In this document: in pieces, positions 36,147 through 45,729 of the stretch
Position numbering within the stretch: the stretch's first letter is position 1
How the letters are laid out: each line of letters begins with the position of its first letter
From: Cyclobacteriaceae bacterium
GTDB lineage: Bacteria; Bacteroidota; Bacteroidia; Cytophagales; Cyclobacteriaceae
Direction: 5' to 3'
Assembly: GCA_019694875.1 (NCBI GenBank)
Contig: JAIBBC010000002.1
Coordinates: 620,001 to 684,000 of the forward strand
DNA: 64,000 nt
Made by a program: the position numbers and the translations under genes
The notes under the pieces: model-generated
What the model was told of the DNA's origin: nothing
The model's input: the letters and a program-made list of their open reading frames with translations, nothing else
Databases searched by the model: none

Positions 36147-37033
36147 CGAAGCAATTGTTTACGGGCTTTCAGGAAATCGCGAAGCGTATTTTCGACAGGC
36201 GCATTAAGCGTTACCAGCGTATAGCTAATGCCTTTTTCAAGCAATGTGTTGCGGACCGTTCCAATCCATTCGTCCATCAGTTGTTTGTATGCCTTCTGCT
36301 TTACCGCTGTGTCAACCTTTACACGGGCACCGGTCTCCAGATCTTCAAAGGTGAACGCGCCTTCGTACGACAAGTCGTGTTCATTCTTACCCATCAAGTG
36401 AAATACAATGACCTCGTTTCGGGAAGTTTTTAGTCTGGAGATGAACGACAACAGATCATTATTCTGGTCGTACAGATCGGTAATGAAAACGATCATTTCC
36501 TTTCCGGTGTGATCGATTAATGATTCTGTTTTGCGGCCCCACTGACCTTCGCTTTTTAATTGAACCAGCGCATTCACAAACCGCATAAACTGCTGGGTCT
36601 CAAAGCGCGCTAATACAATTTCCGGATGTTTATCGTTGATGCCGTACAAGCCAACTGCATCCGACTGTTTCCGGGCTAGATAAGCAAGCGCGGCTGTCAT
36701 CACTTTTGCATAGTGAAGTTTGCTTAATCCGTTTTCGGAGTAACTCATCGAATGGCTTGCATCCACGATAAATTTGATCGTAATGTTGGTTTCGATTTCC
36801 GACAACTTAACGAAGTAGCGCTCGCTTCGCGCATACATTTTCCAGTCGAGCAGGCGAAGGTCGTCCCCAGGCTCGTATCCTCTATACTGACTAAACTCCT
36901 GACCGATACCGATTGACTGGCTGCGATTGCTTCCGCTGATAAATCCTTCCACAATGATGCGCGCGATCAGTTCAAGACCGTTTACGGTGTTGATGATTTC
37001 GGGCCTGAACAGATCTTTCAGCTGCGGGTTCAA
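36143..37033 (-). CDS. DUF58 protein with vWA-like fold
   Basis: 296 residues, soluble. The DUF58 signature GQEFSQYRGYEPGDDLRLLDW and YARSERYFVKLSEIE is complete at about 46-80; FIVDASHSMSY at about 88 gives the DxSxS metal-site of a vWA domain. It is the standard partner of the MoxR ATPase. Starts by ATGA overlap with the MoxR stop and overlaps BatA at its end. It likely couples ATPase remodelling to envelope proteins coded downstream. Confidence 0.93.
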   Translation of the reverse strand: MNPQLKDLFRPEIINTVNGLELIARIIVEGFISGSNRSQSIGIGQEFSQYRGYEPGDDLRLLDWKMYARSERYFVKLSEIETNITIKFIVDASHSMSYSENGLSKLHYAKVMTAALAYLARKQSDAVGLYGINDKHPEIVLARFETQQFMRFVNALVQLKSEGQWGRKTESLIDHTGKEMIVFITDLYDQNNDLLSFISRLKTSRNEVIVFHLMGKNEHDLSYEGAFTFEDLETGARVKVDTAVKQKAYKQLMDEWIGTVRNTLLEKGISYTLVTLNAPVENTLRDFLKARKQLLR

Positions 37034-38043
37034 GGATTTTGCCGGGTTGATGCGGTTATGTTTTCCAACAGGTGTGTTACTACGTTAGGCGCTTTGATGC
37101 CTTCAGCTTCTGCGCGGAAGTTGGTTAAAATGCGATGACGCAACACAGGCATGGCCACTGCTTTGATGTCATCGACCGTGACTGAGAAATTGCCATTCAT
37201 AAAGGCTCTAGCCTTTGCTGTGAGTATCATCGCCTGGCCTGCACGTGGTCCTGATCCCCAGCTTACCCAGTCTTTTACATATTTTACATCGGTTTGCTCC
37301 GGTCGTGTAGCGCGAACCAACCGGCTCACATAATCAACAAGGTCTTCGTTGATGTGTACATCACGAACAAGTTTTTGTGCGTTCAGCAACTGCTGACCGT
37401 CAATTACTTTGTTGACCTTTTCTTTTTTGCTGCCCGTGGTACTCGACAGAATTTTCCTTTCATGCTCTGCAGTAGGATAGCTGATCTTGATGTATAGCAG
37501 GAAACGGTCGAGCTGAGCTTCCGGCAACGGAAATGTTCCGGCTTGTTCAATCGGATTTTGAGTGGCGAGAATAAAGAAAGGCCGCTCGAGTGTGTGCGTT
37601 ATTCCGCCATACGTTACTTCAAACTCCTGCATGGCTTCCAGCAATGCTGATTGTGTTTTGGGCGAAGTCCGGTTGATCTCATCCGCGAGAATGATGTTCG
37701 AAAAAATCGGGCCTCGGTTGAATTTAAAAAATCGTTTTCCGGTAGAATGATCTTCTTCCAGAATTTCCGTTCCGATAATATCAGAAGGCATCAGGTCGGG
37801 TGTAAACTGGATGCGCCTGAATTTTAAATCCACCGCTTCGGCAAGCGTTCGGATCATAAGCGTTTTTGCCAAACCCGGCACACCTTCCAGTAAACCGTGG
37901 CCGCCTGCGAGGAATGTAATCAGTAATTGCTCGATGGTTTCACCCTGCCCGACAATTACTTTGCCGATCTCCTGTTTCAAATCTTTCAGCTGGCCGATCA
38001 GTTGCTGTACGGATTGTTCTGTCTTTTGTAATTCTGTATTCAT
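37030..38043 (-). CDS. MoxR-family AAA+ ATPase
   Basis: 337 residues. Walker A GVPGLAKT at about 57-64, Walker B IILADEINR at about 119, sensor 1 in ILATQNPIEQAGTFPLPEAQ, and the C-terminal lid with RAIMNG-like helices. MoxR proteins act as chaperones or remodelers with DUF58/vWA partners. It is eight bases from the DUF4159 gene and overlaps DUF58. A coding start at 38043 (MNTELQKTEQSVQQLIG) is good. Confidence 0.95.
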   Translation of the reverse strand: MNTELQKTEQSVQQLIGQLKDLKQEIGKVIVGQGETIEQLLITFLAGGHGLLEGVPGLAKTLMIRTLAEAVDLKFRRIQFTPDLMPSDIIGTEILEEDHSTGKRFFKFNRGPIFSNIILADEINRTSPKTQSALLEAMQEFEVTYGGITHTLERPFFILATQNPIEQAGTFPLPEAQLDRFLLYIKISYPTAEHERKILSSTTGSKKEKVNKVIDGQQLLNAQKLVRDVHINEDLVDYVSRLVRATRPEQTDVKYVKDWVSWGSGPRAGQAMILTAKARAFMNGNFSVTVDDIKAVAMPVLRHRILTNFRAEAEGIKAPNVVTHLLENITASTRQNP

Positions 38044-38051
38044 AAATCAGG

Positions 38052-38678
38052 TTAAGCGGTTAGCGCATACATAATGATGTTCACACTAAACCGCGTATTA
38101 TCAATTCGGTAAAATCGTTTATTTCTGAAGTCGTAATCCCATTCGCAGCCGTAATCTTTGTTGCTGTACAACACGGCAATCTTGCCATTGATCTCAATTG
38201 CTTTAAGATAGTCGTGAATCAAATCATCACCCCAGCCATTCAATTCCTGTGAAGTTGCCGGTGGGCCATCAAATTTGAAAAAGGTCGAATAGATCGGATG
38301 ATTTTTCGGAATCTTCTTCAATGCACCTGCGCCAAAACATCGCTCCATCTGCGACTCAAACGATTTGGCGAACAGCCCGTCAATATCATGATTGCAGTCA
38401 TCCACAAACACAAACCCACCATTGTTTACATACTTTTCAAAATTCGCTCTTTCCTGTGCGGTAAACTCAACCAGCTTGTGACCGCTGAGATAACAAAAGG
38501 GGCAGTTGAAGATTGCATCGGAGCTGAGTGAAACAATGTTCTCCTGCGTATCAACCGGAAGGGTCGTGTATTCCACCAGCGAGTTCAGAACGTTTGACGG
38601 CATCCGCTGATCAACATCCCAGTCACCCGACTCATACTGCAGGCGGGTGAAGAAAAATTTGTTTTGGCGGCCGTCCAT
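38052..38678 (-). CDS. DUF4159 protein
   Basis: 208 residues from the ATG at 38678. The frame is open to 38774 but that leader crosses close to the neighbour terminator (38780-38812), and MDGRQNKFFFTRLQYESGDW at the ATG is the DUF4159 beginning. The middle has NCPFCYLSGHK and FVDDCNHDIDGLF, as expected for this glutamine-amidotransferase-like fold; many relatives have a signal peptide, but here none is evident. First gene of the six-gene operon, 8 bases before MoxR. Role unknown. Confidence 0.88.
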   Translation of the reverse strand: MDGRQNKFFFTRLQYESGDWDVDQRMPSNVLNSLVEYTTLPVDTQENIVSLSSDAIFNCPFCYLSGHKLVEFTAQERANFEKYVNNGGFVFVDDCNHDIDGLFAKSFESQMERCFGAGALKKIPKNHPIYSTFFKFDGPPATSQELNGWGDDLIHDYLKAIEINGKIAVLYSNKDYGCEWDYDFRNKRFYRIDNTRFSVNIIMYALTA

Positions 38679-38775
38679 AAATCCGAGTACAAGTTGAGAC
38701 TTTTGGTTTTTCTCAACCAGTAAATTTATACAGGCGGATTTGATTAAAACAGAAAAACAACCTCTTGTGTACAAT

Positions 38776-38812
38776 AAAAAAATCCCCTCGTCCGGGTAGG
38801 GTGAGGGGATTT
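38776..38812 (-). terminator. Intrinsic terminator after the first TldE gene
   Basis: AAATCCCCTC (38780-38789) and GAGGGGATTT (38803-38812), a perfect ten-base stem with a 13-base loop; leftward it is followed by a run of seven T. It ends the TldD/TldE transcript that stops at 38835 and insulates it from the DUF4159 operon. Confidence 0.85.
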
Positions 38813-38834
38813 ATTGCAAACGTTGTATGGATAA

Positions 38835-40169
38835 TTATACCGCGTCCGACAAGCTTGTAAAAGTGAAGTCGCGGATTTTCATCGGAGGCAACAGGTAGTT
38901 GGCGTTCGATTCCACACTTACCGTCCGTTCAACCTTGCCGAGTTCTTCGAGATTATTCAGCATGATCACCGGACTTTCATTGAAGCGGAAGTTTTTGATC
39001 GGGTACTGAATCTTCCCATTCTCAATATAGAATGTACCATCGCGGGTTAAGCCGGTTAACAACAGCGATTGCGGATCAACATCCCGGATGTACCAGAGAC
39101 GCGTTACCAGCACACCTTTCTTGGTGCCTTTAATCAATTCTTCCAGTGACTTCGTACCACCTTCCATGATTATCCCGTCAGGAAAAGGAACTGCTTTAAC
39201 ACCTTTTTTCTCAGCCCAGTAGCGTGAATAGGTAAGGTTCTTTACAACCCCTTTTTCAATCCAGGATGTTTTCTCCTGAGGCCTTCCGTCACCACTCCAT
39301 GAACTTGTAGGAAGATCCGCATTCCATGGATCGGAATAAATGTTAACACGTTCGTCAACCATTTTTTCACCGAGCCGGGTTGTGCCACCGGGTTTACTCA
39401 GGAAGCTTCGGCCTTCATCAGCCGTGCGGGCATCGAGTCCGAAAATAATTCGTTCGAGTAAAACCGCTGCGGCTGCCGGTTCAAGAATAACCGTGTACTT
39501 GCCGGGTTCGATTGCTTTGGCACTCACTGATGAAACGGCTTTCTGCGTTGCAATTTGTGTCGCGGTTTTTGTGTCGAGTTTTGTAATATCGTTGTAACCC
39601 CGTGTTGCGTAGCCCGATCCTTTTCCGTCTTCCGTACGAACGGTTACTGAAAAGTTTGTTCCGGTTCCGGTGTTATAGGCAAATAAACCTTTCGAGTTCA
39701 TCATTGCTGAATAACCAATGCTATCTTCGAGATAACCTGCTGCTACAGCCTTACCATCTTTCGCAACCTGTAAGCTTTGCGCCACTAAATCTGCGCGTTG
39801 CTTCGGTGTGATAGAAGCTGTGCTCTGTACAAAGGTTTTTGATTCCTGGTAAGTTTGAGGCCCGAGAAACGAAACAAACTCCGGATTCTCCGGTGCGAGT
39901 TGCGCAAGCTCTTCCGAACGTCTTACAACCTTTTCGAGGGATGCATCATCGAACTCGTTGATCGTTGCCGTACCTACTTTCTTGCCATAAGCGGATGAAA
40001 TCGACAGACCGTTCTGACTGATCACTCCGCTGGTTGAAACGGAATTCCGGGCATACCGGATGTTTGCGCTGTCGCCACCGCCAATGTTGACCTCGCACTC
40101 ATCGGCTTTCGAGTAGCTGATTACTTTTTTCAGTAAAGCGTATGCTTCATCTTTTGTTAGTATGGGCAT
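38835..40169 (-). CDS. TldE/PmbA-type peptidase subunit, copy 1
   Basis: 444 residues from the ATG at 40169 (MPILTKDEAYALLKK); a longer frame to 40277 overlaps the TldD stop. No HExxxH metal motif is present, as in TldE/PmbA, which is the partner that shapes the active site of TldD. Conserved pieces: VSTSGVISQNGLSISSAYGKK, NEFDDASLEKVVRRSEELAQL, EGRSFLSKPGG, RLWYIRDVDPQSLLLTGLTRDGTFYIENG. It lies four bases behind TldD copy 1, without any signal peptide although TldD has one. Strongly alike to the copy at 45730. Confidence 0.9.
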   Translation of the reverse strand: MPILTKDEAYALLKKVISYSKADECEVNIGGGDSANIRYARNSVSTSGVISQNGLSISSAYGKKVGTATINEFDDASLEKVVRRSEELAQLAPENPEFVSFLGPQTYQESKTFVQSTASITPKQRADLVAQSLQVAKDGKAVAAGYLEDSIGYSAMMNSKGLFAYNTGTGTNFSVTVRTEDGKGSGYATRGYNDITKLDTKTATQIATQKAVSSVSAKAIEPGKYTVILEPAAAAVLLERIIFGLDARTADEGRSFLSKPGGTTRLGEKMVDERVNIYSDPWNADLPTSSWSGDGRPQEKTSWIEKGVVKNLTYSRYWAEKKGVKAVPFPDGIIMEGGTKSLEELIKGTKKGVLVTRLWYIRDVDPQSLLLTGLTRDGTFYIENGKIQYPIKNFRFNESPVIMLNNLEELGKVERTVSVESNANYLLPPMKIRDFTFTSLSDAV

Positions 40170-40173
40170 AAGA

Positions 40174-41808
40174 TCAAATGTTACGGGCTGTGTTAATGAC
40201 ATTAATTCCTTTAAACATCGCGGTTGACGAACCGTGTGAAACCGCGCTCGACTGCGAAGGCTGACCTTTTCCGTCAAAGAATGATCCGCCTAAGCGGTAG
40301 TCGCTTTCATCGGCAATACCGGAACACGCGTTCCAGAAATCCTGGCTGTTGGCCTGGTAGGCAACATCGCGAACCATGTTCGTGATTTTACCTTCCTTGA
40401 TCTCGTAGTAAAGCTGACCGCCAAACTGGAAGTTATACCGCTGCTGGTCAATTGAGAAAGATCCATCGCCAATGATGTAAATTCCCTTCTCTACGTTTTT
40501 AATCAGGTCGTCAATGCTTTTCTTTTCTTTCGATGGCTGCAGCGAAACATTCGGCATGCGCTGGAATTGTACGCTGCTCCAGTTGTCGGCATAGCAGCAA
40601 CCCTGCGAAGCCGGCAGGTTGAGAATGTGGGCCTGATCGCGGATGGTTTGATAGTTTACGAGGATACCATCTTTGATGATATCCCACTTACCGCACTGCA
40701 CGCCTTCATCGTCATAACCAACTGCACCAAGGGATCCTTTTTGCATTTTATCGCCCACAATGTTCACGAGCTTGCTGCCGAAGTTGAATTTACCGGATTG
40801 CCATTTATCAAGCGTGAGAAAACTTGTTCCTGCAAAGTTCGCTTCATAACCGAGCACACGGTCGAGTTCGGTCGGGTGGCCAACCGATTCGTGAATGGTG
40901 AGCCACAAGTGTGAAGGATCAAGCACCAGGTCATACTTACCCGGTTCGATTGATTTTGCTTTTAACTTTTCACCTGCCTGTGCTCCGGCTGCTTTCGCAT
41001 CTTCAACCATGTCGTACCGTCCTTTGTACAGTGTTGTGATACCGTTGATTTTATCCTGCGGGCGGGCATTCAAATATTCATACCCCATACCCATCGGTGC
41101 GCTAAGCGCATTGCGGGTTTCAAACTTTCCGGATGCTGCATCAATTTTGGTTACGAAGAATGTAGGCCAGATGCGGTGAATATCCTGGTCGATGTATGAA
41201 CCATCGGTTGATGCGAAATATTTCTGCTCGTTTACCAGGAACAGGATGGAGGTAATGTAATCGGCACCGGCCTTCATGGCCTCGCTGTTTACATTCATCA
41301 ATAAATCAACCTTCTCCTTGATCGGAACTTCAAATGAGTTCTTTTCAATAGGTGCTTTCCAGCTTACTTCACCATATCCTTTTTGCGGTGCAAGGCGAAC
41401 GGGCTCTGAAAGCAGACGTGAATTTTCTTTCGCTGTGGCAACGGCAAGTTCGGCCGCCCGCGCGATGCTGTCTTTGTCAAGCTTGTCGGTTGCGGCAAAA
41501 CCCCAGGCGCCATTCGCTACCACGCGGATTCCCATACCGTACGATTCGGTATTAACAATGTTCTGGACTTTGTCTTCGCGCGTAACAACAAACTGATTCA
41601 GGTACCGGCCGATGCGTACGTCCGTGTAGGAAGCTCCTTTGCTTCGGGCAGCGTTCAGGGCAACGTCAGCCATTTGCTTTTTAAGAGCAGGATCGATGCG
41701 TTCCAATGCCCGTTCCGGGGCAATCGGATTTCCAAAAACAGGTATGCCCGGCAGCAATGTGGCAGCCGTACCCAAACCTGTGAGGTAAATAAAGTCTCTG
41801 CGTTTCAA
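40174..41808 (-). CDS. TldD-type metallopeptidase with twin-arginine N terminus, copy 1
   Basis: 544 residues. N-terminal MKRRDFIYLTGLGTAATLLP looks like a Tat signal (RR then a mild hydrophobic stretch). Metal site HESVGH at 306-311 (HExxxH) inside LTIHESVGHPTELDR; late GCCYADNW is also conserved. TldD/TldE heterodimers are zinc proteases that trim peptides or unfolded chains. In E. coli the pair is cytosolic; here TldD seems exported. It begins the TldD/TldE unit; its promoter lies in the divergent 189-base gap to 41998. Confidence 0.9.
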   Translation of the reverse strand: MKRRDFIYLTGLGTAATLLPGIPVFGNPIAPERALERIDPALKKQMADVALNAARSKGASYTDVRIGRYLNQFVVTREDKVQNIVNTESYGMGIRVVANGAWGFAATDKLDKDSIARAAELAVATAKENSRLLSEPVRLAPQKGYGEVSWKAPIEKNSFEVPIKEKVDLLMNVNSEAMKAGADYITSILFLVNEQKYFASTDGSYIDQDIHRIWPTFFVTKIDAASGKFETRNALSAPMGMGYEYLNARPQDKINGITTLYKGRYDMVEDAKAAGAQAGEKLKAKSIEPGKYDLVLDPSHLWLTIHESVGHPTELDRVLGYEANFAGTSFLTLDKWQSGKFNFGSKLVNIVGDKMQKGSLGAVGYDDEGVQCGKWDIIKDGILVNYQTIRDQAHILNLPASQGCCYADNWSSVQFQRMPNVSLQPSKEKKSIDDLIKNVEKGIYIIGDGSFSIDQQRYNFQFGGQLYYEIKEGKITNMVRDVAYQANSQDFWNACSGIADESDYRLGGSFFDGKGQPSQSSAVSHGSSTAMFKGINVINTARNI

Positions 41809-41908
41809 ATTGAAAGTAGGTTAAAGTTCATTAAAATAGCGTACGAATATTACCGGAATAGTTGCAATTCGCCAATCAAGTGTTCGGAATCGAACTGTGA
41901 ATTGTATA

Positions 41909-41940
41909 TTTTTTGACGACCGGTACCCAGACTGATTTTG
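41909..41940 (+). promoter_or_regulatory. Possible Bacteroidota-type promoter for the AspT-like transporter
   Basis: TTTTTTG near 41909-41915 and TGATTTTG at 41933-41940 resemble the -33 TTG and -7 TAnnTTTG boxes with 17 bases between TTG and the -7 box (one mismatch in the -7 box). It is about 58 bases ahead of the start. Pattern by eye only. Confidence 0.3.
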
Positions 41941-41997
41941 ATCAGGTTGTAAGTTAATTCTGGCGGCTAATTTTCGCCTGCAAGTTGATCGAATTTT

Positions 41998-43626
41998 ATG
42001 CTTCAGTTACTGAGCGAATCACCGTTATTATTGCTTTTTCTCGTACTGGCAATTGGCGCGCCCCTTGGTAAAATTAAGATCGCAGGCGTCAATGCCGGGA
42101 TCACGTCTATTTTATTTACCGGGCTGGCATTTGGAGCTTTGTCGCCAACGATCAAACTTCCGGCAATCGTTTATGAAATCGGCCTGGTACTTTTTATTTA
42201 CTGCATTGGTATTTCCAGTGGCGAGCAGTTCTTCGGCAATCTTCGGAGAAGAGGATTACGGGAAAACGGTCTGGCGTTCGGGTCAATCGTATTGGTTTCG
42301 CTGGTGATTGTTTTGGTGTCCGTGTTTTCATCATTCAAACCTTCTTACCTCGTTGGCATTTTTGCAGGAAGTCTTACCAATACACCTTCGCTGGCCGCGA
42401 CTCTCGAATTCATAAAGGCGAGTACACCTGTTGCACTTGTTGAAAAGGCACTTGCAGAGCCAGTAGTCGCGTACTCGGTTTGTTACCCCATGGGGGTGAT
42501 GGGAATGATACTCGCCATCGTTTTCTTTCAGAAGATTTTCAAAACTTCATTGAAGGCGAACACGCAGATAACGGACGCAGATAAACTCACCAACGCAACA
42601 GTTGTTGTGCTAAATGACAGCGTGATCGGTATGGAAGTTGGAAAAATTTTTACCGCCAATCACCTGAACGTGGTATTTGGCCGGATAAGCCGGGGCGGCA
42701 CTTCCTTTCTGGCATTGAATGATACGAAGCTTGAGCGGGGCGATCTGATTACGATTGTCGGAAAGCCTGCGCAAGTCGAGAGAGCATTAGACCTGGTGGG
42801 TGAGCGAAGCAGCACCAACCTCGAAATAGATCACCAGCAACTCGATGTGCGCAGAATTTTTGTTTCAAATCATGATCTGGTTGGGCAATCTCTGAAGGAT
42901 CTCAACCTTCCCCATACGATGGGAATTATCATTACCCGCATTCGCAGAGGCGACAGCGACATCCTGCCCAATGCTGAAACAACTCTTCAATTCGGTGACC
43001 GGGTTCGGGTGTTAACCGGGCGAAGTGAAATGGCAGCCGCCAGCAAATTCTTTGGCGACAGCTACGCTGCACAAAGCGAGGTTGATATTCTTACGCTCGG
43101 TTTGGGAGTGGCCATTGGATTTTTTCTGGGTATGATTCCGATTCCGTTGCCTGGAGGAATTGTTTTGAAACTCGGCATAGCGGGAGGACCTTTAATTGTT
43201 GCGTTGATCCTGGGAGCTGTAAACAGGATCGGAAAACTGGTTTTCGTAATGCCGTACAGCGCCAACAACACGATACGACAGTTCGGCCTTGTGTTATTTC
43301 TGGCCGGTGTCGGCACACGATCTGGTTTTGCATTCCGCGAAACTATTGCCCACAGCGATCAGGGATTGAGTTTCTTTTTAATAGGATCCGTCATTACAAT
43401 TTCGATCGGCCTCTTTTTTCTTTTTGTGGGTCATCGTGTTTTGAAAATATCCTTTCCTAAACTGGCTGGTATGCTGGCGGGCTTCCAAACTCAGCCTGCA
43501 GTGCTGGCCTTTGTGAATGAACAAGCCAAAAGCGAGCAACCAAACATCGGGTACTCATCCGTTTTCCCGGTAGCCACCCTGTCGAAAATCATTCTTGCCC
43601 AAATTCTACTCACGTTGCTGTCCTGA
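41998..43626 (+). CDS. AspT/YidE/YbjL-type transporter with two RCK-C (TrkA_C) domains
   Basis: 542 residues. About ten to eleven membrane helices in two blocks (1-175 and about 365-540), with the central cytoplasmic part made of two TrkA_C domains: VVVLNDSVIGMEVGKIF at about 201 and IFVSNHDLVGQSLKDLNLP at about 285. This is the AspT/YbjL family architecture (anion or amino-acid antiporter, substrate unknown). The motif GSLTNTPSLAATLE near 124 is typical of the first half. A single gene on the plus strand between two TldD loci. Confidence 0.88.
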   Translation: MLQLLSESPLLLLFLVLAIGAPLGKIKIAGVNAGITSILFTGLAFGALSPTIKLPAIVYEIGLVLFIYCIGISSGEQFFGNLRRRGLRENGLAFGSIVLVSLVIVLVSVFSSFKPSYLVGIFAGSLTNTPSLAATLEFIKASTPVALVEKALAEPVVAYSVCYPMGVMGMILAIVFFQKIFKTSLKANTQITDADKLTNATVVVLNDSVIGMEVGKIFTANHLNVVFGRISRGGTSFLALNDTKLERGDLITIVGKPAQVERALDLVGERSSTNLEIDHQQLDVRRIFVSNHDLVGQSLKDLNLPHTMGIIITRIRRGDSDILPNAETTLQFGDRVRVLTGRSEMAAASKFFGDSYAAQSEVDILTLGLGVAIGFFLGMIPIPLPGGIVLKLGIAGGPLIVALILGAVNRIGKLVFVMPYSANNTIRQFGLVLFLAGVGTRSGFAFRETIAHSDQGLSFFLIGSVITISIGLFFLFVGHRVLKISFPKLAGMLAGFQTQPAVLAFVNEQAKSEQPNIGYSSVFPVATLSKIILAQILLTLLS

Positions 43627-43655
43627 TTACATCACTTACGAGAGTTTTAGTTAAT

Positions 43656-43688
43656 CCTGATCATCGATAAAAGATGATTCTTGTCAGG
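43656..43688 (+). terminator. Weak hairpin after the transporter
   Basis: CCTGATCATC and GATGATTCTTGTCAGG form an imperfect hairpin followed by TTTGC. It may end the transporter transcript. Low certainty. Confidence 0.35.
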
Positions 43689-43717
43689 TTTGCTTCTACT
43701 GACATCTATGCAAACGA

Positions 43718-43751
43718 TTTTGCAAACTAAAAATACCCTCGTGTAACCTTG
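43718..43751 (+). promoter_or_regulatory. Possible promoter for PEPCK
   Basis: TTTTG at 43718-43722 and TAACCTTG at 43744-43751, 21 bases between TTG and the -7 box, match the Bacteroidota consensus TTG / TAnnTTTG apart from one base. The gene starts at 43833, leaving an approximately 75-base leader. Confidence 0.4.
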
Positions 43752-43832
43752 ATTTTATCATGCTATGAACATGACGAATCTCATGTGCTTCTGCTGTATG
43801 CTGATCTATGTTTACATAAACCCGAAAGAAAA

Positions 43833-45662
43833 ATGAAAACGAATAATCAGGAATTAAAAAAATGGGTGGCAGAAGTTCAGGAACTTGTTACACCCGAAGA
43901 AGTAATTTGGTGTGATGGGTCAAAGAAACAGTATGACGAACTCTGTGCGCAGCTCGTAGCCAAAGGAACATTCATTAAGCTAAACGAGACCAAACGTCCT
44001 AATTCTTTCGCGTGTTTCTCCGACCCCAGTGACGTTGCCCGTGTGGAAGACCGCACGTTTATCTGCAGCCGCAAAAAGGAAAATGCCGGCCCCACAAACA
44101 ACTGGAAAGATCCGCGCGAAATGAAAGCCGAACTGGAACCGGTGTTACGCGGAAGTATGAAGGGCAGAACCATGTATGTCATTCCGTTCAGCATGGGGCC
44201 TGTGGGCTCGCCTATGTCGCAGATCGGTGTGCAAATAACTGATTCAGAGTATGTGGTCGTAAACATGTTTATCATGACGCGTGCCGGTGAACGCGTGCTG
44301 AATGTGTTGGGCGACAAAGGCACTTTTGTCAAGTGCCTGCATACCGTAGGCGCCCCGCTGCAGAAAGGGCAGGAAGATGTTAAATGGCCATGTAACCCGA
44401 CTTTAAAATACATTGTTCATTATCCGGAAGAGCGGTCCATTGTGAGTTATGGTTCCGGTTATGGCGGCAATGCATTGCTGGGCAAAAAGTGTTTTGCATT
44501 ACGCATTGCATCAACCATGGCACAGGAAGAAGGCTGGCTGGCCGAACACATGCTTATCATGGGCGTGCAAGATCCGCAAGGTGAGAAGACATACCTGGCT
44601 GCGGCATTCCCGAGCGCGTGTGGAAAAACCAATTTCGCAATGCTGATTCCACCGAAAGAGTTCAGTGATTGGAAGATCACTACCATTGGAGATGATATTG
44701 CCTGGATCAAACCGGGAAAGGATGGTGAACTCTACGCGATCAATCCGGAAGCAGGGTACTTCGGTGTTGCACCCGGAACAAATGAACAAACAAATCCGAA
44801 TGCAATCAGCTCAATCTCACGCAATACTATTTTTACCAACGTAGGTGTAACGCCCGATGGCGATGTATGGTGGGAAGGTCTGACAAAAGAAGTTCCGAAA
44901 GACATCATTGGATGGAACGGAAAGAAATGGGACCCTGCCAGTGGTAAACCTGTTGCACACCCGAATTCAAGATTTACCGCACCCGCTACGCAAAACCCGT
45001 GTATTGATGATCAGGTTGAGAATCCGAATGGAGTGCCGATCAGTGCATTTATTTTTGGCGGAAGAAGAAGTACTACAGTTCCGCTGGTTTACCAGGCTAT
45101 CAACTGGAGCTATGGAATCTACGCAGCCTCTACCATGGGTTCAGAAACAACCGCGGCAGCCTTTGGAGAACAGGGAAAAGTGAGGAGAGACCCGTTTGCT
45201 ATGTTACCGTTCTGCGGATATCACATGGCCGACTACTTCAATCACTGGCTGCAATTCGGTCGCGATTTGCCTGCGCCTCCGAGGATATTTAATGTGAACT
45301 GGTTTAGAAAAGACGACAAAGGCAATTTCCTGTGGCCAGGATTCGGTGACAACATGAGAATCCTGAAATGGATCATTCAGCGTGTAAAAGGAAAAGCTTC
45401 TGCCGTAGAAAGCCCGATCGGCTGGATGCCGCACTACAGCGATATCGACTGGAATGGATTGAGCTCTTTCTCCAAGAAACAATTCGACAACCTGATGATG
45501 ATTGATCGTGAAGCGTGGAAGCAGGAACTGCTGTCACATGCCGAACTCTTCGAACGGATGTACGATAAATTGCCGAAAGAATATATTTTCATGCGGGAGC
45601 TTATGCTGTCCGGACTGTGGCGTTCAAAAGAACAATGGAAACTTGAACCTGAAGCAGTTTAG
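43833..45662 (+). CDS. pckG: Phosphoenolpyruvate carboxykinase (GTP)
   Basis: 609 residues from the ATG at 43833 ([18 protein letters not shown]); an in-frame upstream start at 43749 lies at the proposed promoter and is rejected. P-loop SACGKTN at 261-267 holds the reactive Cys263 of GTP-dependent PEPCK; DD287-288 in TIGDDIAW is the metal site; FIFGGRRS is the nucleotide-side loop. Converts oxaloacetate and GTP to PEP and CO2 for gluconeogenesis, or the reverse reaction. Monocistronic, with a strong terminator. Confidence 0.96.
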   Translation: MKTNNQELKKWVAEVQELVTPEEVIWCDGSKKQYDELCAQLVAKGTFIKLNETKRPNSFACFSDPSDVARVEDRTFICSRKKENAGPTNNWKDPREMKAELEPVLRGSMKGRTMYVIPFSMGPVGSPMSQIGVQITDSEYVVVNMFIMTRAGERVLNVLGDKGTFVKCLHTVGAPLQKGQEDVKWPCNPTLKYIVHYPEERSIVSYGSGYGGNALLGKKCFALRIASTMAQEEGWLAEHMLIMGVQDPQGEKTYLAAAFPSACGKTNFAMLIPPKEFSDWKITTIGDDIAWIKPGKDGELYAINPEAGYFGVAPGTNEQTNPNAISSISRNTIFTNVGVTPDGDVWWEGLTKEVPKDIIGWNGKKWDPASGKPVAHPNSRFTAPATQNPCIDDQVENPNGVPISAFIFGGRRSTTVPLVYQAINWSYGIYAASTMGSETTAAAFGEQGKVRRDPFAMLPFCGYHMADYFNHWLQFGRDLPAPPRIFNVNWFRKDDKGNFLWPGFGDNMRILKWIIQRVKGKASAVESPIGWMPHYSDIDWNGLSSFSKKQFDNLMMIDREAWKQELLSHAELFERMYDKLPKEYIFMRELMLSGLWRSKEQWKLEPEAV

Positions 45663-45679
45663 CACGTGATGTACGTGGC

Positions 45680-45718
45680 ATAAAAAAGGCTGCCTCATCG
45701 AGACAGCCTTTATTATTT
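45680..45718. terminator. Bidirectional terminator between PEPCK and TldE copy 2
   Basis: AAGGCTGCCTC (45686-45696), loop ATC, GAGACAGCCTT (45700-45710), one mismatch; leftward it is followed by six T, rightward by a T-rich stretch. It ends both converging transcripts. Confidence 0.8.
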
Positions 45719-45729
45719 ATCAAAGAATC

